This document shows positions 17,350 through 25,053 of a DNA stretch of 64,000 nucleotides, one piece after another. Positions within the stretch are counted from its first letter, which is position 1, and every line of letters starts with the position of its first letter. Both the position numbers and the translations under genes were made by a program. Below the pieces are notes generated by a model. That model made no database searches and was not told the DNA's origin. It worked only from the letters and a program-made list of their open reading frames with translations. The DNA lies in the NCBI GenBank assembly GCA_965249645.1, contig CBDFML010000007.1, positions 62,001 to 126,000 on the forward strand. Direction: 5' to 3'. Origin of the DNA: CAVOEB01 sp965249645 (GTDB lineage: Bacteria; Pseudomonadota; Alphaproteobacteria; UBA828; JAPUJA01).

Positions 17350-17864
17350 GCCCGCCCCGCCGCGGCGATCCGTGCCAGCGCCCGCCGGGCGCCGGCCTCG
17401 AACAGGCCCTCGATCTGCGGCCGGGTGGCCGCGAAACTGTCTCGGAACATAAAGGCGCCCGTCGTGCCCCGGGCCGCGATCTTGCGTGCGATCGCGAAAC
17501 CCACGGCCTCCGCCTCGGCCGCCGGCACGCCGAGCTTGGCATGCGCCCAGTCGGCCAGCGGAGCGATCGGTGGCGTCTTGCCGGGGCGCCGGCCGAGCTC
17601 GACCGGGATCGCATGGCGAACCGCCGTCGCCACCTCGCCGATCACCCGCTCGCCCAGCACCCGGGGTTTGTCCGCGCGGATCGAGTCCTTCAGGCCTCCG
17701 CTCCCGCCGCTGGCGCCGATGGGCGTGCGCTCCTTGATCTCGCGCTCCAGCAGGAAGCTCGCCTCGAGGATCGCCGCGGTCATCTCCGCGACGATGATGC
17801 CGGGGGCCCGTTTCCAGGCTGCTGCCAGCCCGGCGACCTCGTGGGCGTCGATCCGGATATCCAT
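17346..17864 (-). CDS. Phage virion morphogenesis protein (HK97 gp10/Mu gpG-like)
   Basis: A 172-aa protein with an N-terminal helical part (AHEVAGLAAAWKRAPGIIVAEM) and the pattern REIKERTPIGASGGSGGLKDSI. The latter is the hallmark of HK97-gp10/minor-capsid-completion proteins: a basic helix, TP(I/V), Gly stretch, then LKDSI. It acts in head completion or head-tail joining. ATGA overlaps on both sides. Confidence 0.78.
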   Translation of the reverse strand: MDIRIDAHEVAGLAAAWKRAPGIIVAEMTAAILEASFLLEREIKERTPIGASGGSGGLKDSIRADKPRVLGERVIGEVATAVRHAIPVELGRRPGKTPPIAPLADWAHAKLGVPAAEAEAVGFAIARKIAARGTTGAFMFRDSFAATRPQIEGLFEAGARRALARIAAAGRA

Positions 17865-18304
17865 CAGTGGGTCAACCGCACGCCCTGGGCGTGCGCGCCG
17901 GCCTGGACCACCGTGCCCGCGGACGCATGCCGTTCGGGATCGATCCCGAGCGCTTGGAAGTACCGCTCGCGGTAAGCCTGCGCCAGGCGCCGGTAACGGT
18001 CGGCCTGGCTCTGGCGGTCCACCCCGTCGGCTGCGATCGTCGGCTCGGACGCGCCCGCGGCACGGGCCGCCAACTGGTCGAGCAGGAGCGCCGCCGCCCA
18101 GGCGCAGACCGCCTCGCGGTGCTCCTCGGGAATCGTGTCCTCGGCCGTGTCGAGGACATGTGCCCCGCCGGCATCCCGTGGCCGGTCCTGGGAATAGCGC
18201 AGCACGGCGAGTGCGATCGCGTCGTTGCGCTGGGCCTCGCTCACCACGCCCGTATCGTCGCGCACCAGCGCGTCGGTCAGCGCGATATAGGCGGCCAGCG
18301 CCAC
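17864..18304 (-). CDS. Phage head-tail connector-like protein
   Basis: A 146-aa all-helical protein (AAYIALTDALVRDDTGVVSE, with a GTG start at 18304). Length and helical pattern fit gp6-type connector adaptors, which sit downstream of the major capsid gene. The central Ala-rich stretch (VCAWAAALLLDQLAARAAG) is a long helix. No catalytic motif. It overlaps the gp10-like gene by one ATGA. Confidence 0.62.
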   Translation of the reverse strand: MALAAYIALTDALVRDDTGVVSEAQRNDAIALAVLRYSQDRPRDAGGAHVLDTAEDTIPEEHREAVCAWAAALLLDQLAARAAGASEPTIAADGVDRQSQADRYRRLAQAYRERYFQALGIDPERHASAGTVVQAGAHAQGVRLTH

Positions 18305-18313
18305 GAAAGCGCC

Positions 18314-18691
18314 TCAGATCCGCGCCAGCGTGATCAGGACGTCGACGTCGTCCCAGGTCGGGGTCGTGCCGGTGATCGCGAGATCGACCGTGAGCACGCT
18401 CTCGTCGTCGAGCGCCGCCTTGCTCGCCTCGATCGACGCCTCGGCGACCTGGCCCTCGGTGACCGAAACGGCCTCGGTCAGGATCGAGGCGCCGTCGTCC
18501 TCGATATCGACGCCGAGCGTCGGCGTGGCGCCGCCCGAGGCGCGGGCGGATACCGAGATGCCCAGGACCCGGGCGGCGAACGGCAGCTTGAGCCGCGCCG
18601 CGGCGGTCACGTCGGCGCTGTATTGGCCGGGCAGGTGGATCGGCAGCAGCACCACGCCCGGCGTGGCAACGGCGATGTTCGGGATCGGCAT
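18314..18691 (-). CDS. Phage head decoration-like protein
   Basis: A 125-aa protein (MPIPNIAVATPGVVLLPIHL), almost entirely short strands, with VLTVDLAITGTTPTWDDVDVLI near its end. It comes 10 bp after the capsid gene. A small beta protein here is commonly a capsid decoration/stabilising protein, but no signature is recognised, so the role is only inferred from position. Confidence 0.6.
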   Translation of the reverse strand: MPIPNIAVATPGVVLLPIHLPGQYSADVTAAARLKLPFAARVLGISVSARASGGATPTLGVDIEDDGASILTEAVSVTEGQVAEASIEASKAALDDESVLTVDLAITGTTPTWDDVDVLITLARI

Positions 18692-18701
18692 GGTCTCCTC
18701 C

Positions 18702-20990
18702 TTAGGTCACCGCCGCCTTGTAGAGACCGCGATGGTCGAGCACGTCGCCACCATAGATGTGGCGGATCTTGTAGGTGATCTTGTCGTGGCTGAAAAGCGA
18801 GCCCACGGTCGGGCTGTCCTGGACGAACAGCTCGGGCTCCTCGCGGCCGTCGAGGAAGCCCACCTCGAGGCACGGGATGTCCATCGGGTCGGCGACGAGA
18901 TACCAGTCGTTGGCGTCGGTCCAGTACCAGATCGAGAGCACGTCGAGCGAAAGCGACTGGACGAAGGTCCGGTCGTTCTCGGTCGAGCGGCGGAACAGGT
19001 TGACCGCCTCCTCCTCGAGGTCCGGCGGCACCAGGATGGCGCGCGGCCCGATGCCGAGCCGGTCGGCCGAATCCTTCTCCGGCTGCTTGAGCATGGCAAC
19101 CCGCGCCGCGGCCAGGCCGGTGCGGTCGAGCGTCGCGCTGCCGAGATTGTCGTGGCTCGCGTGAAACAGCGCCACCGAGTCGTAGTCCATGATCGGGTTG
19201 GTGACGATCAGATCGAGCACGAACTTCGCGAGCGTGCGCTGGGCCGCCCGGGAGAGCTTGGTCGGAATGCGCATCACCACGCCCGCATCGTCGTTCTTGA
19301 CGGTCTCGAGCGTCACCTCCTCGGTGCCGCCGCGCTTGACCGGCGCGTACGTGACCTCCTCGTCGGTCGGGCTGGCGAGCGCCGTGTAGGGGGCGCTCTC
19401 GGCGACCTCGGGCAGATCGCCGTAGCCGCCCCAGCGGGTCCGGTGCTGGGTCCTGAAGTCGGAGAGCGGCACCACGGAAGCGACCCGGCGCCAGACGTCG
19501 TAGACCCCGGCGTCCCGGTAGTCCGCGATCATGCGGCGCGCGATGGAATCGCCCAGAACCTCGGCCAGGCTGCCCGCGGTCAGCGCCTCGCGCATCAGCA
19601 CGGCATCGCAATCGCGCGCAAGACCCGTGACGCGGGCGTCGCCGGTCACCTGAATGTAGGCCTCCTTGAGGCTGGTCATGGTGGAATCGGCCGGGTCGAG
19701 CAGCGCGTCGAACATCTTGGCGACCTTCTCGTCACGGCCCTCGATCAGGCTCGCGCGCGCGCCCTCCTCACCCAGTCCCGTCACCGCGCCGGCGCCGGCG
19801 ATGCCGGCGAGATAGCTTCGCTCCGCCTCGATCGCCCGGGCGACCTCGCCCCCGCCGATCGCGGCGGCTTCCGCGAAACGCGCCGTCAACCGGGTCTTGG
19901 CAGCCTCCGGCAGCGGACTCGCGGCGATCTCGACCCGGGCCTCGGCCCGCGCTTCCGTCAGGCGCACGGCCCCGGCGATGCGCTCGTCCACGTCCTCGGG
20001 CGTCAGCGGCTGTGTCTCGCCGCCCGTTCCGCCGGCGGCGGCGATGGCGCCGGCCGCGGCCTCGCCCGCCACCGCCTCGCGGTAGAGCGTCTCGACGGCC
20101 TCGTCGTCCTCGCGGTCGAGAGCCGCCGCCTGGTCCGGCAGTCGGGCCTCGATAAAGGCGATCATCTTGTCACGCAGCTTCATGTCTCGGTCCTCGCTCT
20201 GGGCTCGCGCCTCGATAAGATTGATGAGCCGGCCGCCGGCGCCGGGCTCGACGATCAGGTCGACCGACTCGATCCGCTCGATGCTCTCGGCGATCCGCAC
20301 CGGCTTGCCATTGATGCGCCCGACCCGCACATGGCCGCCGGCGACGATGGAAAAGCCCATCAGGTCGGTCATGCCGCGGGACCACGCCTCGCGCAGCTTG
20401 ATCGCGATCGCGCCCTCGGGCTCGATCAGCTCCAACTCGGCACGGATCTCGCCCGGCGCGCCGCCTTGGGCCTCGATGAACGCCGGCGCCGCCAGGCGGC
20501 CGATCAGGTTGCGCACGTCCTTGGCGCGGCCCGCGAGATGGTCCTCGTCGGCTCGCACCAGCACCCGTGCGCCGGAGAATTTTGGCGCCGCCTCGCGCAG
20601 CACCGAATCGGGGTAGTAGATGCCGTTGCCCGACAGACCGGCGCGGATCGCGCGGATCAGCCAGCGGCCGCCTTCGCCGCCCGCACCGGCCGCAGGCAGG
20701 CTTTCGACCAGCGCCGCCGCCTCGCGCGCCGTCTCCTCGACGATCCGGAAGGTCTCCTCGACCGGCTGCGCGTTCGTGAGCGCCGCGCCGTTCGCGGCGA
20801 CCGTGTAATCGTACTGCGTGAGCTTGCCGCCGGCCTCCATGACGACCGTGTCGTCGAACAACGCAACGACCATCGGCGCCGCCCCGTCCACGCCTGCGGC
20901 CATGGCCTTCGCCGCCCGCCAGATCGCCTCGCGGCGCGCCTCGAAGGAGCCCGCCGCGGCTTCCCGCAAGCCCTTGGTCCGGCCCGTCAC
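18702..20990 (-). CDS. Prohead protease - scaffold - major capsid fusion protein
   Basis: A 762-aa protein that appears to join three usual separate functions. About residues 90-290 form a head-maturation-protease-like domain (SFSIVAGGHVRVGR-type strands after EAWSRGMTDLMGFS). About 290-440 is a charged Ala/Glu-rich helical scaffold. From about 440 on is a Mu gpT/HK97-type capsid: DFRTQHRTRWGGYGDLPEV, LFHASHDNLGS and DPMDIPCLEVGFLDG. The GTG start abuts the TAG of the upstream 78-aa gene. In phage assembly the protease would cut itself and the scaffold away from the capsid subunit. The frame is intact. Confidence 0.85.
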   Translation of the reverse strand: MTGRTKGLREAAAGSFEARREAIWRAAKAMAAGVDGAAPMVVALFDDTVVMEAGGKLTQYDYTVAANGAALTNAQPVEETFRIVEETAREAAALVESLPAAGAGGEGGRWLIRAIRAGLSGNGIYYPDSVLREAAPKFSGARVLVRADEDHLAGRAKDVRNLIGRLAAPAFIEAQGGAPGEIRAELELIEPEGAIAIKLREAWSRGMTDLMGFSIVAGGHVRVGRINGKPVRIAESIERIESVDLIVEPGAGGRLINLIEARAQSEDRDMKLRDKMIAFIEARLPDQAAALDREDDEAVETLYREAVAGEAAAGAIAAAGGTGGETQPLTPEDVDERIAGAVRLTEARAEARVEIAASPLPEAAKTRLTARFAEAAAIGGGEVARAIEAERSYLAGIAGAGAVTGLGEEGARASLIEGRDEKVAKMFDALLDPADSTMTSLKEAYIQVTGDARVTGLARDCDAVLMREALTAGSLAEVLGDSIARRMIADYRDAGVYDVWRRVASVVPLSDFRTQHRTRWGGYGDLPEVAESAPYTALASPTDEEVTYAPVKRGGTEEVTLETVKNDDAGVVMRIPTKLSRAAQRTLAKFVLDLIVTNPIMDYDSVALFHASHDNLGSATLDRTGLAAARVAMLKQPEKDSADRLGIGPRAILVPPDLEEEAVNLFRRSTENDRTFVQSLSLDVLSIWYWTDANDWYLVADPMDIPCLEVGFLDGREEPELFVQDSPTVGSLFSHDKITYKIRHIYGGDVLDHRGLYKAAVT

Positions 20991-21227
20991 CTACGCCCCC
21001 TTCGGCACGCGGTGCTTGGCGCCGTCGGCGGTCACCACGCCCCAACGATCGCCGCCGTCCACGACCGCGAAGATCTTGTCCGCCGGCGCCTTGTAACCGA
21101 GAGCCCGCTCCGCCTCGCTCACCGTCAGGCCGAGGCGCTTGGCCAGCGTCGCATTGTCGGGCGCCTTGTCCCCGGGCCGGGACGCCTTCACGGCCGGCCT
21201 CGAAGCCGCCGTTTTCCTAGCCGCCAT
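20991..21227 (-). CDS. Small basic phage protein, first gene of the leftward late operon
   Basis: A 78-aa protein from ATG 21227 with a strong AGGAGG upstream. The N-terminal 22 residues are Lys/Arg/Ala-rich (AARKTAASRPAVKASRPG). A folded part follows (KRLGLTVSEAERALGYKAPADKI, then VVTADGAKHRVPKG). The LTVSEAERALGY stretch could be a short helix-turn-helix-like element. It stands at the head of the leftward operon next to the palindrome. Function unknown. Confidence 0.65.
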   Translation of the reverse strand: MAARKTAASRPAVKASRPGDKAPDNATLAKRLGLTVSEAERALGYKAPADKIFAVVDGGDRWGVVTADGAKHRVPKGA

Positions 21228-21377
21228 GGCCTCCTCCTGCCGCCCGCCGCTGCCGGTTGGCCCCCGCCCGCACCCCGGACACGAGGTCGGGAGCGCGGAC
21301 GGGGGCACGGGCCGGCGGGCATGGGCTGATGGCATCGCAATCCATGGCCGCGATCTAAGCGCATTCGGGCGCGCTTG

Positions 21378-21401
21378 TGCAGCGGACCATGGTCCGCTGC
21401 A
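21378..21401. promoter_or_regulatory. Perfect 24-bp palindrome in the divergent prophage intergenic region
   Basis: TGCAGCGGACCA followed immediately by its exact reverse complement, centred on CCATGG. It lies between the leftward late operon (starting 21227) and the rightward block (from about 21600). A dyad of this length without spacer is likely a binding site for a dimeric regulator or a processing site. No matching promoter boxes were assigned. Confidence 0.6.
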
Positions 21402-21599
21402 AACACAGCCCCCGTTCTGCTGAAATAGGCCGCTCATGCCCCTGCCGGGCCGGCGTCTCGTGCCGGCCAAAGAAAGGCGGGGGCCGGGATGATCGAACAT
21501 CCCGAACCGGGAGAGCAGAACTCCCACGACCGCAACCGGCCGTATCGCGGCCGTCCCGCCACCCCGCACGGGGCGGGTGCATTATCGTGGGAGATCGCC

Positions 21600-21765
21600 G
21601 TGGCGTCGAATCGGAAACGGGCCCCCGGCCCATTTCGAGACGTTGCGCCGGCGGAGCCCCTGGCGCCCTGGTTCGGCGGCAAGAAATATCTCGCCGCCCG
21701 CATCGTCGCGCGCATCGAGGCGATCCCGCACGATTGCTACGCCGAGCCCTTCGTCGGCCGTCGAG
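21600..21765 (+). pseudogene. D12-class DNA adenine methylase, N-terminal fragment only
   Basis: From GTG 21600 (GGGAGAT upstream) the frame gives a short leader and then APWFGGKKYLAARIVARIE and HDCYAEPFVG. These are the SAM-binding FGGK and EPFVG motifs of the Dam/D12 methylase family. After EPFVG (about 21765) the family pattern stops abruptly and the sequence continues in a different frame as the portal gene. The remaining roughly 200 residues, including the DPPY catalytic motif, are absent. The fragment cannot be active. It marks one side of an internal deletion in the prophage. Confidence 0.8.
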
Positions 21766-22977
21766 CTGCCGATCGCATACCTGCTCGCCGAGGGCGTCCG
21801 GCTCACCGTGCCCGACCCCGACGCGCAAGGATGGCTCGACGCCTTCTGGCGCGACCCCATCACCGCCATGCGGCGCAATCTGCCGCGCATGATGCGCGAG
21901 CTCGCCCTGTTCGGCGAGCAGTGCTGGCCGACCTTCACCGATCCGGTTTCGGGTCACGTTCGCCTCGGCTATCTCGATCCCTCGCTGATCGAGACCGTGG
22001 TGCGCGATCCCGACAACGCCGCCCAGCCGATCGGTGTCGTGACCACCAGGGACAAGCGGGGCCGCGCCCGGCGCTACCGGGTCATCGTCGCCGGTCCGGA
22101 GACGGTGTTCGGAGAGCGCGCCCGCGCGATCCGCGAGACCATGGCCGACGGCGACGCCTTCCTGTTCCAGCGCAACCGCCTGATGTGCGGCGCCCGGGGG
22201 CGCTCCGACCTGCTCGCCGCCATCGACTGGCTCGATGCCTACGAACGCTTCCTCTACGGCGAGACCGACCGCGCCGACTTCCTGCGCGCCTTCGTCTGGG
22301 ACGTCACCCTGACGGGCGCCGACGACGAGGCCGTGGCGAAACGCGCCCGCGAGATCGCCGCCCCGGCGCCGGGCAGTATCCGGGTGCACAACGAGAGCGA
22401 GACGTGGCAGACCGTCGCACCCCAGGTCGGGCTCTACGAATCCGCGGCCGGCGCCCGGCTGTTCCGCAATCACGTGCTCTCCGGCCTGGGCTGGCCCGAG
22501 CACTGGTTCGGCGGCGGCGGCGACGTCAACCGGGCGACCGCCGCCGAGATGGGCGATCCCGCCTTCAAGGCACTCACCATGCGTCAGAGCGAATGGAGCG
22601 CCATCCTCGAGGAGGTCGGCGCCTACGTCATCCGCACCCGCCTCGATCCCACCCGCCGCTCCGCCCTCGATATCGAGAACCCGGACCCGGACCTCGCCGT
22701 CTCGGTCGAGTGGCCCGAGATGGTGACCCGGGACGCCTCGCGCCACGCCACGGCGCTCGCCCAGGTCACCGGCGCCGTCGCGCTCGCCGCCGACCGCGGT
22801 CTGATGAGCGAGATCACCGCGCTCAGGCTGATCCGCTCGCTGGCCGAGCGTCTCGGGGTCGAGTTCGACGCCGAGGCCGAGCTCGAGGCGGCGCGCGAAG
22901 AGGCCGCGGGGCGCGCCGAGGACGATACCTTCTCCCTGCCACCCGATGACGGGGACGGGGATGACGCCGGCGATTGA
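21766..22977 (+). pseudogene. Phage portal protein, 5' end deleted
   Basis: About 400 codons of a portal-like protein, beginning abruptly with ELPIAYLLAEGVRLTVPD right at the methylase junction, with no start codon of its own. Supporting segments are FGEQCWPTFTDPVSGHVRLG, LFQRNRLMCGARGRSDLLAA and LGWPEHWFGGGGDVNRATAAEMG, as in portal proteins of alphaproteobacterial siphophages. The tail is acidic (PPDDGDGDDAGD). The usual first 60-100 residues and the terminase gene before it are missing. An upstream ATG at 21577 is in frame but would translate the methylase region in the wrong frame. A portal without its N-terminal wing is unlikely to work. Confidence 0.75.
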
Positions 22978-23023
22978 GCACCGAGCTCCGCTCGCTGCCG
23001 CCCGGCCCCGCTGAGGCGCCCCG

Positions 23024-24346
23024 GTGGCAACCGACCGCGAGCGCGAGCGGCGGCTCAAACGCGAACGCTCCCGCCACCAGCGGGCACTGCCGCGCATTCA
23101 GCAGGACACCGCCCGGGAGGTGCGGCGCCTGTTGCGCCGCGCCGAACGCGATATCCGCGCCACCCTGGCCGGCATGCCCTCGGAGTACGACGCCTTCGTC
23201 CTGCCCCGCTTGCAGGCCTCCATCCACCTGACCCTGGACCGCATGGGCGCACAGGCCGGCGCCGCCACGGCAACCGGCGCCGCACGCGCCTGGGATGCCG
23301 GCATCGTCCTCGTCGATGGTCCCCTCGACGCCGCCCTCGGACTCGACCTGCCCGGCTTCCGCCTCGCCGCCGAGCTTCCCACGGTCGATCCCCGCCAGCT
23401 CGCCGCCATGCGCGCCTTCCTCACCGACAAGATGACCGGCATCTCCACCGCGCTCGCCGATAGAATCAACACCGAGCTCGGGCTCGTCGCCATCGGCACC
23501 GGCAATGCCGGCGACGCCGTCGCCCGCATCACCGCCATCCTCAAGACCGGCGGGCGCGCCCGCGCGCTCACCGTCCTGCGCACCGAGCTCGGCCGCGCCT
23601 ATTCCCTCGCCACCCAGGAACGCCAGACCCAGGCCGCCGAGATCCTGCCCGGCCTCAAGAAACAGTGGCGCCGCTCCGGCAAACGCCGCTCGCGCATCAA
23701 CCACGACGCCATCGACGGCCAGATCCGCCCCGTCGACGAGCCCTTCCAGCTCGGTTCCGTCACGCTCATGTTCCCCCGCGATCCCGCCGCGCCGGCCAAG
23801 GAGACGATCAATTGCGGCTGTCAGCAGCTGCCCTGGATGGAGAGCTGGGAGGTCCAGTACCCGGGGCGCCGCCCCTTCACCCCAGAAGAGATCGCCCAGG
23901 ACCCCCGCCGCGCCGATCTCGAGGGCGAATTCCCCCCGCTCTCCCGCGAGGCCGTGCACCGCGAGGTCCAGACCGAGGGCTTCCTCGCCTTCGCCTCGGG
24001 CCGGGCGGCATTCGAGGGCGAGGAGCGCACCGTCGCCCTCGCCAGCGCGGCGCGCGTCGAAGCCCTCGGCCTCGGCGCCCGCGCCCGCGCCGTCCACCTC
24101 TCCGGGGACACCGTGCGTGGTCACGACCGCTTCGCCAAGTTCAAGGCGGAGGACTGGCTGCGCGTCCAGCGCATCGTCGATGAGGGCGCCTGGATCGAGA
24201 GCGGCACGAACCACCGCCTGATGTGGATCGAGGAGAGCGGCAAGCCCTGGCTCGCGATCCTCAAGCGTACCGCCAGCGGCGAGATCTACCTCAAGTCCTA
24301 CCGGCGGGGCAACCGGCGCGAGGTCGGCAAATGGAGGGAGGAATGA
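23024..24346 (+). CDS. MuF-type minor head protein with probable BECR-fold nuclease C-terminal domain
   Basis: A 440-aa protein from GTG 23024. Residues about 1-130 are helical. The MuF domain covers about 140-290 (VLRTELGRAYSLATQERQ, SRINHDAIDGQIRPVDEPF, then INCGCQQLP with the typical CxC). From about 330 on comes an unrelated domain: VHLSGDTVRGHDRFAKF, VQRIVDEGAWIESG, then WLAILKRTASGEIYLKSYRR. It looks like the PBECR (Barnase-EndoU-ColicinE5/D-RelE) nucleases that are fused to MuF proteins in other phages. MuF brings the protein into the capsid, and the tail domain could be delivered on infection. The nuclease assignment is by resemblance. It follows the portal by 46 bp. Confidence 0.78.
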   Translation: MATDRERERRLKRERSRHQRALPRIQQDTAREVRRLLRRAERDIRATLAGMPSEYDAFVLPRLQASIHLTLDRMGAQAGAATATGAARAWDAGIVLVDGPLDAALGLDLPGFRLAAELPTVDPRQLAAMRAFLTDKMTGISTALADRINTELGLVAIGTGNAGDAVARITAILKTGGRARALTVLRTELGRAYSLATQERQTQAAEILPGLKKQWRRSGKRRSRINHDAIDGQIRPVDEPFQLGSVTLMFPRDPAAPAKETINCGCQQLPWMESWEVQYPGRRPFTPEEIAQDPRRADLEGEFPPLSREAVHREVQTEGFLAFASGRAAFEGEERTVALASAARVEALGLGARARAVHLSGDTVRGHDRFAKFKAEDWLRVQRIVDEGAWIESGTNHRLMWIEESGKPWLAILKRTASGEIYLKSYRRGNRREVGKWREE

Positions 24347-24452
24347 TGGAGCCCGGGGGGCCGCAACCTCCCCGCCGAACATACGCCGGGCTTGACGTAA
24401 GGCAAATGCCTGACTCGGGCTCCACAGTCACTCTAGACCGCACCGCGCGCGG

Positions 24453-24725
24453 GTGCAACGTCCCCGTCCCTTGATCCTGGCGGCGGCAATACGGTTCGAC
24501 GGGACGGTCTGGGCGCTTCCCGCGCCCGCACGGCATCACGATGTGATCCACCGCATGTTCGATGCGAAGGGGGTCGCGCGGGTCCCCGGTCGAGCCGAGC
24601 AGGGCTTCATCGACAGCGAGGCGGGGTTCGTGTCCAGGGAGCGAGCGCGGGACATCGCAGTCCGCGAAGGCCAGGTCGTCTGCCCCGATCACGACCGCGA
24701 GCTGTTCAGCGAAGATCTTTGGTGA
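24453..24725 (+). CDS. Small conserved phage protein (RHHDVI / LFSEDLW type)
   Basis: A 90-aa protein from GTG 24453. I recognise its pattern: AAAIRFDGTVWALPAPARHHDVI, then GFIDSEAGFVSRERA, and the end ELFSEDLW. Similar short proteins with an N-terminal beta pair, RHHD motif and a terminal SEDLW occur in many phage genomes without known role. It lies 106 bp after the MuF gene, so an immunity or partner role for the MuF C-terminal domain is possible but unproven. A TTG at 24471 is an alternative start. Confidence 0.65.
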   Translation: MQRPRPLILAAAIRFDGTVWALPAPARHHDVIHRMFDAKGVARVPGRAEQGFIDSEAGFVSRERARDIAVREGQVVCPDHDRELFSEDLW

Positions 24726-25044
24726 GCCTACGGATACGTCCGGTCACCACCGTGCGCGGCGCGATGATGGTTGCGGCGGTGTCTGCCCCATAACGGGCAG
24801 GCCATGAACACCCTCTCGAGGCGCCCGGTATTGCACCCGAAAACACAGGCTCGAAAGGGCCGGAATTTGCGGCCCGAAACCACCCCGTAAAACGCCCGGA
24901 AAAACGCCTTTTCCAGCTCGTTTCACGCCCGTGCCGGCGGAATTTGCAATTATTTTCGTTCGCCCGCATCGGCACCGAAAACCGTCGCAACCCCTTGATT
25001 AGCCGCCTTCTTCCGGCTTCTTCCTGGGGTCTTCCGGATTCACA
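24726..25044. other. Non-coding right end of the prophage
   Basis: No convincing gene. It holds many CGAAA/GGAAAA-type motifs (24836-24915), the inverted ACGAAAATAATT copy (24948-24959), and ends in ATTCACA at 25044. Base composition is less GC-rich than the neighbouring genes. It mirrors the left end at 5091-5290 and would carry transposase-binding sites. The ORFs seen here on the minus strand lack coding character. Confidence 0.55.
24948..24959 (-). repeat. Subterminal inverted repeat, right copy
   Basis: Reads AATTATTTTCGT on the + strand, the exact reverse complement of 5178-5189. It is flanked by GCAAATT on the inner side, similar to CAAAAT at the left copy. It lies 85 bp inside the proposed right end at 25044, against 87 bp at the left. 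Confidence 0.6.
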
Positions 25045-25053
25045 GTTATCGGA

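Larger units (their letters stand above)
5091..25044. mobile_element. Defective Mu-type transposable siphophage prophage
   Basis: The interval is packed with phage morphogenesis genes. It is bounded by TGAGAACGG on the left and, read inward from the right, TGTGAATCCGG, which fits the TG...CA ends of transposable phages. A 12-bp sequence, ACGAAAATAATT, occurs 87 bp inside the left end and in inverted orientation 85 bp inside the right end. Both flanks are rich in CGAAA-type motifs like transposase-binding arrays. Gene content (MuF, protease/scaffold/capsid fusion, lambda-like tail, DUF1833, NlpC/P60) resembles the B3/D3112/RcapMu group from family knowledge. Transposase, MuB, repressor, terminase and lysis genes are missing, so it cannot move by itself. 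The exact right boundary (25042 or 25044) is inferred from symmetry. Confidence 0.75.

Noticed and set aside
18330..21329. A 999-aa open frame on the + strand
   Set aside because: Antisense to the capsid and head genes; composition is that of a GC shadow frame.
21355..23097. A 580-aa open frame on the - strand
   Set aside because: It is antisense to the portal remnant, with low-complexity Gly/Arg content and no family pattern.
22823..24382. A 519-aa open frame on the - strand
   Set aside because: Antisense to MuF, which carries clear motifs; no start signal or homology pattern.
24347..24424. 9-bp inverted repeat TGGAGCCCG / CGGGCTCCA after the MuF gene as a terminator
   Set aside because: The arms are 60 bp apart and no U-tract follows, so a strong terminator is unlikely.
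5086..25037. TCCGG near both prophage borders as a target duplication
   Set aside because: At the right side TCCGG lies inside the proposed end and is followed by ATTCACA rather than host amidohydrolase sequence. It does not restore the broken gene.
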